Under the pieces are notes generated by a model. The model did not search any database and had not been told where the DNA came from. It saw nothing but the letters and a program-made list of their open reading frames with translations. Shown here one piece after another: positions 11,352 to 21,870 of a DNA stretch of 64,000 nt. Position numbers and translations under genes: made by a program. This DNA comes from Plantago ovata (Eukaryota > Streptophyta > Magnoliopsida > Lamiales > Plantaginaceae), in contig CM051455.1 of assembly GCA_028274465.1 (NCBI GenBank), positions 96,232,365-96,296,364 of the forward strand, in the 5' to 3' direction. Numbering within the stretch: the first letter of the stretch is position 1; each line of letters begins with the position of its first letter.

Positions 11352-12754
11352 TGTTAGGAAACTTGTAATTTTGATGAGCAATTAACCATGCCAAATTAAG
11401 AAAAGTCCAGTAACTAGTACTCTTAAGGTCCATAGGAGTTTAGAATTTTAAGGACATTGTAAAAGAGGAACGTTTGCTGAAGACTTAGAGTAGGTGCTAG
11501 ATAGGTTGGTTTTACCGCTTATGATGTATCTTGTTTTCTGAAAAGAAATACAACCTATTGAAGCATTTGCTGAAGATATACTTTGTTTACACAAACAAAC
11601 TATTGAAGCATTTAGAACCGCTCAGAAACTTGAAGATTTCGAAGAACTGAAGACTAGAAGATTTCTGAAGACTGGTATCTACAAAGGCACATGTTGCTCA
11701 GAAAGTGGAAGCTTCAGCAACAACATTGCATAAGTGAAAATCTAAACGACAGAGTAGGTTGTGCTTGCTGAAACTGAGATTGACCACTTGCTGATGAACA
11801 TTTGTGACCTCTTGCTGAAAGTACTTGTATTTGCACTCCAATGTTACTGTTTGAATTTTATTGAAATGAGCATTAAATGCAAAGCATGCACGCGAAGGAC
11901 ATGAAGACTAGAAGACAAACAAGGACGCTGTTGAAAGTACAAAATCATGATAGTGACATTTTAAGGAACAAAAGCCTTAGAATTTGAAATTCAAACGGCT
12001 CCTTATTTCACTATAAATAGAGGTCATCCGGCAAAGAGTTGAAGGGTGTCAACAACGTGATCATACTCTCACTTGTGCTTAAACTCACATACTATTCAAA
12101 CACTCTTACTGCCATTGATCCGTTCCAAGACTTAAAGCTTGAAAAAGCTACTTGTGAAGAAGTAGAACTTACACGGCTAAGAAATTAGTTAAGTGTTCTT
12201 TCTTTCTTTCGAACAAGAACAAGTCTTGACACCAGAAACAAACTTGTTTACTGCAAAGTATTCAAAGTTTTGTTTCTTAGATTACTTGTTGTAACTGAAT
12301 AAGTTATAATTAAGTTATCTCATCCCAAACCTCTCTAACTGAAAATACACCCTTTCAGGCGTGATATTCAGGGGGAACTTAATCGAGCGTAGTGTTGCTG
12401 ATTAAAAGTACCAAGTTTGGTGGAGAACAAGGTTACGTTCTCTAGTTAGGTTGGAAACGAAGTAAGTGTGCTTTGGTTTCTGTTTGGATCGCTCTAGATA
12501 GGTGTTGTAAGGAACCTCAATCTTATCTTAGTGGATTCAGTCCTAGAAAGGACAAAGTGGATTAGTTGACAGATTACGCCACTCTCAGATACCACTATAA
12601 AAGTGTTTGTGTGATTTACTTACTGTACTTAGTTTTCAGCAAAGCATATCTATCTGTACACAGTCACTCACTTCACTTGCTGAAACTATCACTTACTGAC
12701 AAAGCACTTATTGCATGAAAGACTTCCGCTCTCTGATTTTAAGTATTAGCAAAA
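11352..12754 (+). repeat. Sirevirus 3' LTR, copy 1, truncated
   Basis: Starts TGTTAGGAAACTTG like the LTRs at 21131 and 45166. It contains the TATAAATAG promoter box (about 12013-12020) and many TTGCTGAA/CAGCAA half-sites. Compared with 21131-22771 it lacks the last part including the poly-C hairpin and ACCAACA end; it stops at AGCAAAAC around 12754, where minus-strand gypsy sequence begins. Confidence 0.85.
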
Positions 12755-13649
12755 CGAGTTGGAGCCATGATTCTTACAAACAACAATTAGTATCTTGTAT
12801 GACACAAAACAGACTTATGCATATGCAAATGTACGAGCGAACAAACGAGCCATATCTACAACAATCGAACTCCTCAAAAACCCAATGTCTAGTCTAGCTA
12901 TTTCATCATGCAACATATCAATGTAACTACTACATGCACATATCACATTATGCTCTTGCTAGACAACAAATGCCTTGAATCATAAGGCTCAATCCATACC
13001 ATAGTAACAAAAAATCTAACATCATAAATCCTCAACTTCATCAATCATGCATTCTACCAACATACCCATCATCATCACATCAACAAACACAAGTTTAAAC
13101 ATGGAATGAAAGGAAAAGATACATTGCATAACAAGATATATATATCTAATAGCAAAATTCTCAAACCATCAAACCAAGCCTAATTGAACATGCAATTGAT
13201 AGTGAATAACGTTTCTAATCACACAAAACATCAACCCATACATCATATAAGCTTAATTGAAGCATAAATCAAAAAAACCCCAAATTTGAAAAATTAGGGT
13301 TCATGTGAGATTACCTCAAATCCGAAGATTGAATGAACTAGGAAGAAATTTGTTCGGATGAAAAGAAAGAGCACGTAACGGACTTCGATTGAAGCTAAGG
13401 AACACACAATTTGATGGAATAATGAAGAAGTTATGAAGGATTGAAGATATTTTGAAAATTTGGGAATTTTTGGAGTACGAAGGGTGAAGAGATGAAGAAA
13501 TGAGAGAAATGGGGGGAGACCCCCGTTTTTCTCCCTGCAGAACACGCGGGGCGAGTCGCCCCGGGTGTGGGGCCAATCGCCCCGCGCGTCCAGAGAGCGC
13601 GGAGCTCTCTGGATTCGTGGGGCGATTCGCCCCCCACCTCTTGAGGCGG
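12755..13649 (-). other. 3' noncoding part of the minus-strand gypsy element, with possible leader intron and start of an accessory ORF
   Basis: No long ORF. On the minus strand it has a GC-rich block of nested GGGCGA/TCGCCC palindromes (13548-13640), a pyrimidine-rich leader, then GAG|GTAATC at 13315/13314, which resembles a splice donor. About 540 nt later comes TTTGTAAG followed by an ATG at 12768-12766 whose first codons (MAPTR) are cut off by the Sirevirus LTR. Athila-like elements can carry an extra ORF downstream of pol; that this is its leader is an inference. Confidence 0.4.
13645..13649. other. Target-site duplication GGCGG, left copy
   Basis: GGCGG precedes the 5' LTR and recurs at 18115-18119 directly after the 3' LTR, which fixes the ends of the insertion 13650-18114. 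Confidence 0.85.
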
Positions 13650-14921
13650 TGATGAATGTGTATTTTACACTTTCATTCGAGTCTTTTTCACCTATTTTAG
13701 CTATCCTCTATGTTAATTTAGCTATATTTTAGTGCATTTTATTAGAATAGTGTCACGTTTCCCTTTAGATTTTATTTTACAGGTTTTGGTTGAAATTCGA
13801 GGATTTCCGGGCAATTATATTGAAGTTGACAAGGAATTGGTGTTCCAGAAGCCTATTTGGAGTATCTGAAGGTTTCCGGATAGGATTTGGAGTCTAGGGG
13901 TCGAATCTGGAGGTTAGAAGGCCACTAGAAGTCAGAAACCGAGTCCGAAAAGGTGAAGAAATCCAAAACCGCGTCGAAAACGCGGAATTCCGCGAAAAAA
14001 CCGGGGGGTGAACCGCCGGAGAGCTGGGGCGAACCGCCCCGTAGTTTTTCGGGGCCTATATATAGTTGCTCAGTTTTTCTCCGAAAATCATATCTTTCCA
14101 GACCTACTTTCTCACCTCTCTCTATAGCTTTAGGTAGGAACTTCCCGGGGCCTGTCCTGGGAGTTCTGTAGCTTAGGGGATACTTTTTCATAGCGGATTG
14201 GAGCTCGTAGGATCGCAATTCTTCGGAGATTGACAACCTTCGGTAACTTGTATCTTACATTTTAATCTACTTATTTTATATATCTTTCAATATGTTTTCT
14301 TCTATGATTTCTATTGATTGCATGCCTATTATGAGTAGCTAAACTTATCGTTGGTGGTAGTATGTGAATTCTTAGCGAAGGGAAGATAATCATGCTAATG
14401 GCTATATCACGCATTATACTCCGTGTCATTGCTTTATTTCGTTGATCAGTTGCAACCAAAATTCTCGTATGTTTGTATTAATTATTATGCACAATTGGAC
14501 ACTTGTCGACCATCAGACCAATTATCTTCGTAGTGTTGAATAATTACGGAATACATTAGGACAATCGTGATTGACTTGTCAGACCAATTATCTTCGTAGT
14601 GCTTAATATTTGCAACAGGACACTAGATTGATTCAAAGATCTCTATGCAAGACCGAGGAATTTATGCATGATTATCGACCCGTTATGTTAAGAAGGACCA
14701 TACTATCACCAATCTCCATTATCTGCTAGAAACCCCCTATTGCTTTATGTCTGCTGTTTTATATTCTCTTGTTAAATAGATAAAGCTAGTTATAGTCCTG
14801 AGAGAACGACACTCGAGTCATTCTACTGCTACACTACGGTTTTCGTTGTAGTTGTGGATTGCCTTTGGCTAATTACAAATTTATTTGCTTGAATTCGGAG
14901 CACGACATCCGCGGTTCATCA
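13650..14921 (+). repeat. 5' LTR of the short gypsy element
   Basis: 1,272 bp from TGATGAATG to GGTTCATCA. It contains EcoRI-like CGCGGAATTCCGCG, GGGGCGAACCGCCCC-type palindromes (13975-14041), a TATATATAG box at 14057-14065 and a conserved downstream R/U5 part shared with many LTR pieces in this window. Confidence 0.9.
14057..14065 (+). promoter_or_regulatory. TATA box of the gypsy LTR
   Basis: TATATATAG just after GGGGCC and the GC palindromes. The 3' LTR has the same motif at 17251-17259. Confidence 0.6.
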
Positions 14922-14924
14922 AAT

Positions 14925-14993
14925 TGGCCCCGTTGCCGGGGAACGAACCCGGGTCACCCGCGTGACAGGCGGGAATACTTACCACTATACTAC
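14925..14993 (-). other. Extended PBS: complement of almost a full tRNA-Asp
   Basis: On the minus strand, from 14993 down to 14925, the sequence reads as tRNA-Asp(GTC) from about nucleotide 7 through the 3' end plus CCA. D-arm, anticodon arm (CCTGTCACGC), T-arm and acceptor 3' strand are all present. A normal PBS would end at 14942. Differences from the plant tRNA-Asp sequence as I know it: one in the acceptor end (opposite C72) and one at 14943, opposite A58, the T-loop base normally methylated to m1A. The first six tRNA bases are absent and the sequence joins integrase-coding DNA at 14994. This is not a usable tRNA gene, because the 5' acceptor strand is missing. Confidence 0.85.
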
Positions 14994-14995
14994 TA

Positions 14996-15349
14996 GATGA
15001 GTTTGATGAATTACGACTAGGTGCTTATGAGAATGCCAAGATCTACAAGGAACGTACTAAGAAGTATCATGATCGTGGTATAGTACGAAAGGAATTGATT
15101 CCTGGACAAAAAGCTTTGGTATTTAATTCTCGCCTTCGACTATTTCCTGGAAAGCTCCGTACTCGTTGGGATGAACCGTACGAAATTATCGAAGTTGCTC
15201 CCCATGGAGCTATTAAACTCTTCGATCCAAAGACGGGCAATACCTTCAAGGTGAATGGCCAGCGAGTGAAACCGTACTTCGAGATATCTAGTGATCAAAG
15301 GGAGGTTGATCACCTTGAGCTTACCCTTACCGCCTCCACTGAAGGTTAG
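14996..15349 (+). pseudogene. Gypsy integrase C-terminal fragment
   Basis: About 117 codons ending at TAG 15347. It begins D-E-F-D-E-L-R and contains the Y-x(3)-KKYHD, PGQKALVFNSRLR, FPGKLRTRWDEPY and G-x-VNGQRVKPY motifs typical of the C-terminal part of gypsy integrases of the Athila group, which binds DNA after the catalytic core. The catalytic core and everything upstream (gag, protease, RT) are absent: the fragment is joined directly to the tRNA-derived stretch. It has no start codon of its own in a sensible place, so it is unlikely to be expressed. Confidence 0.8.
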
Positions 15350-16844
15350 TGTGTTTTGTTTTGCTTTCTCACGAGTTTGATTGAGTATTATAGGTAACTT
15401 ATATAAGCATTAGCTCTCACCTTGGATCCACTTTCGGCGTTCGGGACGAGCGACGACGTTCAGGTTTGGGGAGGAGGTTATCGCTGGTTATCTCTATACC
15501 TATCTTGCTTATGAAAACCTCGTGAATTTTTTTGCATTTGCACGTTTACTGCTTTCCTAGGATAGTTTTGCATGTTTTATATGGAGTATATTGCCGAATT
15601 TTTTGAACTTTTTTATTGGGTAGATCAACCAACTATGCCATTAATCGTATGCTTCATCTCTATGAATTTGTTTGAGGTTTCTCTCGCTTGGCTTGTCGCA
15701 TTTATGTATTGCACTTAGTTAAGCATGGTAGTCTCGACATCACTTAGTGGTGTTTTCTCTGCTGCGGTTCACGAAGGCCTTTATAATAGGATGATGCATG
15801 TTAGGGTCTTATGGTTGTTTCCCGAGTAATTATGTACCTAAGAGGCAACAAGTCTTCACCATGCTTTGATATTGCTAAATGCCTAGGAAGGAGGTAGTGT
15901 GAGGTTGTGTGATCCTTTGTTTATAACCTATTCTTTCGAATAGGTTTGGTGAGGGGGTTACACCATCATAGATTTGTTTCTGTTTTTCATTTTCGTATCC
16001 TGAGTTTATTTTTCCTTTTCCGTGAATTTTTTACTCCAACCTATTCTTTCGAATAGGTTTGGGGAAGTCGTGTGAGTCATTTTGTTTCTCCCTTTGTTAT
16101 GCTACTGCTGGCTAGAAAAAAATCGAAAAAAAGAAAGAAAAAAAATTCCAGGACAAAAAGAGAAAAAGAGAAAAGAAAAGAATCTGGAAAGAAAAAAAAG
16201 AAAAAAAGAGAAAAGACCCCAAAAAAGCAAAGAAGGGTCCAAAAAAGAAAGCCAAATAAGTGTTGAGTCTTTTCCATTTTTGTAATGTTCGTAATCGTGT
16301 TTTTTATTTTTTATCTTTTTTGTCTTGAGTGTCATCTGTTCTAGACCACCCTCGTCCTGCCATTCAGGAAGTGGTGAATATCTTAAGACTTTACTTGAGA
16401 GATGGGTAGAATAGGGGAGTGTTATATTTTATAGGGAACCCTCCTTCGTTTGATGAGAGCCAGTACTGGTTCGACCTCTTTTGAGGAAAGGTCTTAACAT
16501 GGTGGAACAGCAGTAAGTCCTCAGTTTCATAGGCACGGGACAACCATTCGTATCTTAGCATGCTTCATTACGTCGTCACTGACTAGGTCCAGGTAGAGAA
16601 TGTTACGAGAGACTATCTTGTCTTGACATGAGTGCTTATGTGGATGTGTATAAGTCAATCGAGGTATTCTTCAACCTATATTCATGCTTTGATTTATATG
16701 GTTTTTGTTCATATGTTATTTGGTAGATTCAGTAGATTAGTTCATTTTATTTGGCATGAAACTCCATTTTGTGTCTTGCATGTTTTTTGTATTAGAGTCT
16801 AGCTTAGTTGCTTGAGGACAAGCAAAGGTTCGGTTTGGGGAGTT
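15350..16844 (+). other. Noncoding 3' region of the short gypsy element
   Basis: No coding region supported. It contains a 140-nt purine-rich low-complexity tract (about 16115-16255, A and G only for long runs), two copies of CCTATTCTTTCGAATAGG (about 15926 and 16038), and ends with a purine-rich stretch and GGTTTGGGGAGTT before the 3' LTR (polypurine tract). The last 360 bp recur in inverse orientation at 47498-47855. Confidence 0.6.
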
Positions 16845-18114
16845 TGATGAATGTGTATTTTACACTTTCATTCGAGTCTTTTTCACCTATTTTAGCTATC
16901 CTCTATGTTAATTTAGCTATATTTTAGTGCATTTTATTAGAATAGTGTCACGTTCCCCTTTAGATTTTATTTTACAGGTTTTGGTTGAAATTCGAGGATT
17001 TTCGGGCAATTATATTGAAGTTAACAAAGAATTGGTGTTCCAGAAGCCTATTTGAAGTATCTGAAGCTTTCTGGATAGGATTTGGAGTCTAGGGGTCGAA
17101 GCTGGAGGTTAGAAGGCCACTAGAAGTCAGAAACCGAGTCAGAAAAGGTGAAGAAATCCAAAACCGCGTCGAAACGCGGAATTCCGCGAAAAAACCGGGG
17201 GGCGAACCGCCGGAGAGCTGTGGCGAACCGCCCCGTAGTTTTTCGGGGCCTATATATAGTTGCTCAGTTTTTCTCCGAAAATCATATCTTTCCAGACCTA
17301 CTTTCTCACCTCTCTCTATAGTTTTAGGTAGGAACTTCCCGGGGCCTGTCCTGGGAGTTCTGTAGCTTAGGGGATACTTTTTCATAGCGGATTGGAGCTC
17401 GTAGGATCGCAATTCTTCGGAGATTGACAACCTTCGGTAACTTGTATCTTACAGTTTAATCTACTTATTTTATATATCTTTCAATATGTTTTCTTCTATG
17501 ATTTCTATTGATTGCATGCCTATTATGAGTAGCTAAACTTATCGTTGGTGGTAGTATGTGAATTCTTAGCGAAGGGAAGATAATCATGCTAATGGCTATA
17601 TCGCGCATTATACTCCGTGTCATTGCTTTATTTCGTTGATCAGTTGCAACCAAAATTCCCGTATGTTGTATTAATTATTATGCACAATTGGACACTTGTC
17701 GACCATCAGACCAATTATCTTCGTAGTGTTGAATAATTACGGAACACATTAGGACAATCGTGATTGACTTGTCAGACCAATTATCTTCGTAGTGCTTATT
17801 ATTTGCAACAGGACACTAGATTGATTCAAAGATCTCCATGCAAGACCGAGGAATTTATGCATGATTATCGACCCGTTATGTTAAGAAGGACCATACTATC
17901 ACCAATCTCCATTATCTGCTAGAAACCCCCTATTGCTTTCTGTCTGCTGTTTTATATTCTCTTGTTAAATAGATAAAGCTAGTTATAGTCCTGAGAGAAC
18001 GACACTCAGGTCATTCTACTGCTACACTACGGTTTTCGTTGTAGTTGTGGATTGCCTTTGGATAATTACAAATTTATTTGCTTGAATTCGGAGCACGACA
18101 TCCGCGGTTCATCA
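16845..18114 (+). repeat. 3' LTR of the short gypsy element
   Basis: 1,270 bp, colinear with 13650-14921, ending GGTTCATCA and followed by the duplicated GGCGG at 18115-18119. Confidence 0.9.
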
Positions 18115-18119
18115 GGCGG

Positions 18120-18371
18120 GGAGACGAAACTTTCGAAAAACGCGGTTTGTTAAGTCCCCGAAAACCATTTTACTCATGAAACCATTCGAAAAAGCTCACT
18201 CAAACAAAAACATAAGCACATACGACACAGAGACGAACAAATTCACATAAGAAAAGCAAATTGTTCTAGTATGAATGCATGCAAAAAAGCAGTAAAAAAG
18301 CGATAAAAACTCCGGGTTGCCTCTCGGATAGCGCCATTGTTTAAAGTCTTTGACTCGACTCCTGGTTGCGC
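18120..18371 (-). other. Noncoding DNA after protease of the minus-strand gypsy element
   Basis: No ORF supported. Contains GGGTTGCCTCTCGGATAGCGCC near 18313-18334, a sequence that in other plant gypsy elements I recall lying after pol, which supports loss of the RT-integrase block here. Confidence 0.4.
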
Positions 18372-19256
18372 CTAGCTCTTCTTCTTGAGGGTACTAGACT
18401 TCCCCTTCGTGGATCTTCTACTCATGCCACGAACCTGTGAATAAGAATGAACATAAACAGCAAGACCACAGTAGTAAACAGTGTGAGAAGCATTGAAGCG
18501 ATCAAGTGGGTCAGATATGGCTTGCAACACATGTCGCTTGCCATCCACCTCAATGGTGCAAGTCCTTCGGTAGATGTCTATCACGGAGCGTAGTTTGGTC
18601 AAGAACGTTCGCCCTAATAGAACGACATCCCCCATCCCAGGTGTAGACGCCGGCATAACTACAAAATTGGTGTATACAGAAGCTTCACCAATCTTGACCA
18701 ATACATTCTTCACAACGCCTTCGGGTCTCACAAAGGATCCATCCGCCAATTGCACAATAGCCTTATGCTCAGATAGTTTTCCAAGGCTACTCTTCTCGAA
18801 CACATTCATAGGGAGAACATTAGAGTAGGATCCCGTGTCTAGTGTAGCACGTACATCTTCAAGTTCACCAATCCCGACCTTAACATCGAAACTTTGAGGG
18901 AGTGGCTCGGGATCCTCTTGCTCCTCTTCACTCTCATCTGAACCAAGGTCCTTCTCTTCTTCCTTGGCTAGTGGGGGTTCTTCCTTCTTGCAACACTCGC
19001 ACTTAGCAACCTTCTTGATGGTGATTTCGACAGGTTGATCACCCACCAAGGTAATGGATATCGACTTCTCAGTGTTGCTAGGCATCTTGCCTTGCTCCCT
19101 ACTTGTTCCTCGGTCGATCAACTCTTGCATCTTTTGATGGGCAAGCCTAGTGCTCTCTTCCAACCGATGAAGCCTTGCCCTAGTCTTCTCAGAATCTTCT
19201 TCATAACGTTTGAGAAAACATTGGGTGTGATCAACCATCTTTTGCAAGTTCACCAT
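18372..19256 (-). pseudogene. Gypsy protease region (Gag C-terminus to protease)
   Basis: A 294-codon open frame on the minus strand. The first third is charged and coiled-coil-like, followed by a CECCKKEE stretch. The aspartic protease domain follows with the catalytic triplet in ATLDTGSYSNVLP (about residues 137-149), then QLADGS, a G-x-VKNVLVKIG strand and DVVLLGRTFL with the usual flap/helix spacing. Role: cleavage of the Gag-Pol polyprotein. It is in a different frame from gag upstream (overlap at 19256), probably due to a frameshift. The frame closes 20 residues after a serine/lysine tail and no RT follows. Confidence 0.75.
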
Positions 19257-20449
19257 CAGTAGAGCTGTCTTCGACTTTGGTTGCTCTTTCGGGGTGGGAT
19301 TTTCGCAGTGGTCATTACCATAGTTAAGCCTACTACGGTCTTGGTTAGGGCCATAAGTTTGGCTAGCCGGTGCATATCCTTTATTTTTTCGGAACTCTCT
19401 TCTCCAAGATCCACCTCGAGGATTCCTACTATCTTGTCCGTAGCTAGCTTCTTGGGTACCAAATTCCGTAGCAAAGGCCTACTCTTCGCCTCCTTGAACC
19501 CAGTTACCATCATCATATGCAAGCTCTTGAGGACTTGTTTCAATTTGTTGGTAAAGCACTCGGATTGATCCCCATTCCCCCTATACATAGGGGCTTCTTG
19601 AGTAGGTGGAGCTTCAGGTCCACGTCTCCTAACCATTGCTCTTGGGTCCTTGAACTGCGAACCCTTAGCAAGCCTTTCGAAAACTGCCCAGACGGCTTCC
19701 GCGGTTTCCTCCCAAATATTGCCTCGGCGTTGGAAGTCCACCACTTGTTGGTTCTCGAAGGTTAGTCCATTGTAGAAGTGTTGGACTAGGTCAGAAAGCT
19801 CAAAACCATGGTGAGGGAACTTGTTCATGAGGTCTTCGAACCCCTCAAACGCGGTGTAGATGGTCTCATCATAGTCCTGTTTGAATCAAGTGATTTGCGC
19901 CTTAAGCGCGGTAGTCAAGGTGTGAGGGAAGTATTTTTCCATGAAAGCTGAAAAAACCTTCTCCCAAGTGTCCAGGGAGCCCGCCGGTAGAGAACTCAAC
20001 CATGACTTGGCTCTGTTGCCAAGCCCCATAGCAAAAACCTTCATCCTCAACTCATCCGTTGTTATTTCAGCTCCGGGTCGTGGGAGTTGGTTGACGAAAT
20101 CATTGATATCGTGGAAGTACCCCATCACATCTTCCCTTGCTAAGCCATAGAACCTCAGAAGTTGTTAGAATGCGTGGTTCTTGATTTCCAGATCTCGAGT
20201 TGCAGACAAAAGAACAATCGCCGGTCCCCTCATACGATCCTTGGAGGGTTGAACCCATGCTTTCAGTGGTCTAGCTTCTGCCATTCCGTCGATTTCCTTG
20301 AAAAGACTGTGTAGAGATTCAGAGAAATCGGTATCCTCTATTTCCTCTAGTGCACGCCTTTGAAGTAGTCGCCTTCTTTGGTGGTAGACTCTGTCGATCT
20401 CAGCAATTGAATCAGCAAGCGGTGTTCCTCTAGATCGTGTATGTGGCAT
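19256..20449 (-). pseudogene. gag: Gypsy Gag (two nonsense codons)
   Basis: Starts MPHTRSRGTPLAD and shows the plant retrotransposon Gag domain: KVFAMGLGNRAKSWLSSLP, the W-E-K-V-F-x-F-M-x-KYFP motif, then FKQDYDETIYTAFEGFEDLM and HHGFELSDLVQHFYNGL. This is the capsid-like domain of Athila/Tat-type elements, which builds the particle. One frame runs from 20449 to 19256 but is broken by TAA near 20165 and TGA near 19884. A zinc knuckle is not seen. The start lies about 125 nt downstream of the PBS, a normal leader length. Confidence 0.8.
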
Positions 20450-20573
20450 ACACTATCTGTAACAGACTAGGAAAGGAGTATCTTAGAGAGATTAAATAGG
20501 AAAACTAAAACTACTAGAACTAGGAATTGAATGCGGAAAATATAAAAAAGCTAAACAGAAAAAAGGAGTATAG

Positions 20574-20591
20574 TCCCCGGCAACGACGCCA
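20574..20591 (-). other. Primer-binding site, tRNA-Asp
   Basis: TCCCCGGCAACGACGCCA on the plus strand equals the 3' end of tRNA-Asp with one mismatch. It lies next to the LTR end at 20595, fixing the orientation of the element as minus. Confidence 0.8.
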
Positions 20592-20594
20592 ATT

Positions 20595-21130
20595 TGATGA
20601 ACGTGGGATTTGTCGGGTTCCAATTTATCAAATAAATTTGTATTTAGCGAAAGGAAATTCACAACTACAACGAAAACCGGAGTGTAGCAGTAGAATAACC
20701 TCGAGTGTCGATCTCTAAGGACTATAACTAGCTTTATCTAATCTAACTCAAGAATATAAAAACAGCAGACGACTTAGCAAAGGTTTTTCTTAACAGATAA
20801 TGGAGATTGGTGATAGTATGGTCATTCAAAGCATAGCAGGTTAATAATCATGCATAAATTCCTCGATCTTGCATGGAGATCTTTGATCAATGAATTGTCC
20901 AATTGTGTTCCGTAATTATTCAACACTACGAAGATAGAGTTTTAGATAGATCAAAGAAATAAAGCAATAACTCAGAGTATAATGCGCGATATAGCCATTA
21001 GCATAATTATTAACCCTTCGCTAAGAAATCACATACTATCACCAACGAGAAGTTTAGCTACTCATAGTTGTCATGCAATCAACAGAAATCATACCACGAA
21101 TGCATGAAAACATGATGAAAGATATATAAA
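20595..21130 (-). repeat. 5' LTR of the minus-strand gypsy element (U5/R side), split by Sirevirus copy 2
   Basis: Minus-strand LTR ending CGTTCATCA at 20595 next to the PBS. It is interrupted at 21130 by the Sirevirus insertion (TSD ATAAA) and resumes at 46265-46376. Confidence 0.85.
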
Positions 21131-21861
21131 TGTTAGAAAACTTGTAATTTTGATGAGCAATTAACCATGCTAAATTAAGGAAAGTCCAGTAACTAGTACT
21201 CTTAAGGTCCATAGGAATTAGAATTTTAAGGACATTAACGTTTGCTGAAGACTTAGATTAGGTGTTAGTTAAGTTGGTTTTTACTGCGTATGATGCATTT
21301 TATTTTCTGAAAAGAAAGTAACTTATTGATGCTTTAGCTTATGATGTATCTTATTTTATGAGAAGAAAATAACCTATTGAAGCATTTGCTGACGATGTAC
21401 TTTATTTTTACAAACAAACTATTGAAGCATTTAGAAACCGCTCAGAATCTTGAAGATTATTGAAGATCTGAAGACTTGAAGAATTTGAAGATCTGAAGAC
21501 TTGAAGATTGCTGAAAAATGGTATCTACAAAGGCACGTGTTGCTCAGAAAGTGGAAACTTCAGCAACAACATTGCATAAGTGAAAATCTGAAAGACAGAG
21601 TAGGTTGTGCTTGCTGAAACTGAGACTGACCACTTGCTGATGGAACATATGTAACCTCTTGCTGAAAATACTTGAATTTGCGCTCCAATGTTACTGTTTG
21701 AATTCTATTCAAATATGCATTAAATGCAAAGCTCGCACGCGAAGGACATGAAGAATAGAAGACAAAAACAAGGACGCTGCTGAAAGTACAAAAGCAAGAT
21801 AGTGACATCTTAAGGATCAAAAGCCTTGCAATTTAAAATTCAAACGGCTCCTTACTTGCAC

Positions 21862-21870
21862 TATAAATAG
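21862..21870 (+). promoter_or_regulatory. Sirevirus LTR TATA box
   Basis: TATAAATAG, conserved at about 12013 and 49064. The 3' LTR of copy 2 lacks this region because of an internal deletion. Confidence 0.6.

Larger units (their letters stand above)
912..12754 (+). mobile_element. Sirevirus-type Ty1/copia retrotransposon, copy 1, truncated at both ends
   Basis: Order: end of gag, protease, integrase, RT, RNase H, hairpin-rich spacer, large second ORF, polypurine tract, 3' LTR. It is colinear with copy 2 (34290-46140) and closely similar by eye. The 5' LTR, PBS and most of gag are missing because the element begins abruptly at the gypsy LTR at 911. The 3' LTR stops at about 12754, where minus-strand gypsy sequence begins. 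Repeated AAGGGGGAA motifs, an accessory ORF after pol and the Met-tRNA PBS of the sister copy fit the Sirevirus lineage. Stops and frameshifts in pol and the second ORF make it non-functional. Confidence 0.9.
13650..18114 (+). mobile_element. Short non-autonomous Ty3/gypsy element with intact LTR pair
   Basis: 4,465 bp: 5' LTR 13650-14921, an unusual tRNA-derived stretch 14925-14993, a fragment of the integrase C-terminus, a 1.5 kb noncoding region, polypurine tract and 3' LTR 16845-18114. It is flanked by the 5-bp duplication GGCGG. By eye the two LTRs differ at about two dozen sites (roughly 2%), so the insertion is fairly young. It has no gag, protease, RT or integrase core and must have been copied with proteins from a relative. 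Confidence 0.88.
12755..21130 (-). mobile_element. Minus-strand Ty3/gypsy element with gag-protease only (interrupted)
   Basis: Read on the minus strand: LTR (from 21130 down to 20595), PBS (20591-20574), gag (20449-19256), protease (to 18372), noncoding DNA to 18115, the 13650-18114 insertion, then noncoding DNA to 12755. No RT, RNase H or integrase lies between protease and the 3' noncoding part, so this is a deletion derivative or a non-autonomous form. It is interrupted by the small gypsy element (TSD GGCGG) and its LTR by Sirevirus copy 2 (TSD ATAAA). The 3' end of the element is not seen; it meets the truncated Sirevirus LTR at 12754. Confidence 0.75.

Noticed and set aside
14925-14998. 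A tRNA-Asp gene on the minus strand
   Set aside because: The first six bases of the acceptor arm are missing, A58 is changed, the sequence includes the CCA end (not encoded in plant nuclear tRNA genes) and it begins exactly at the PBS position of an LTR element.
16072-16285. Lys-rich or Phe-rich ORFs on both strands
   Set aside because: They are readings of a purine-only low-complexity tract.
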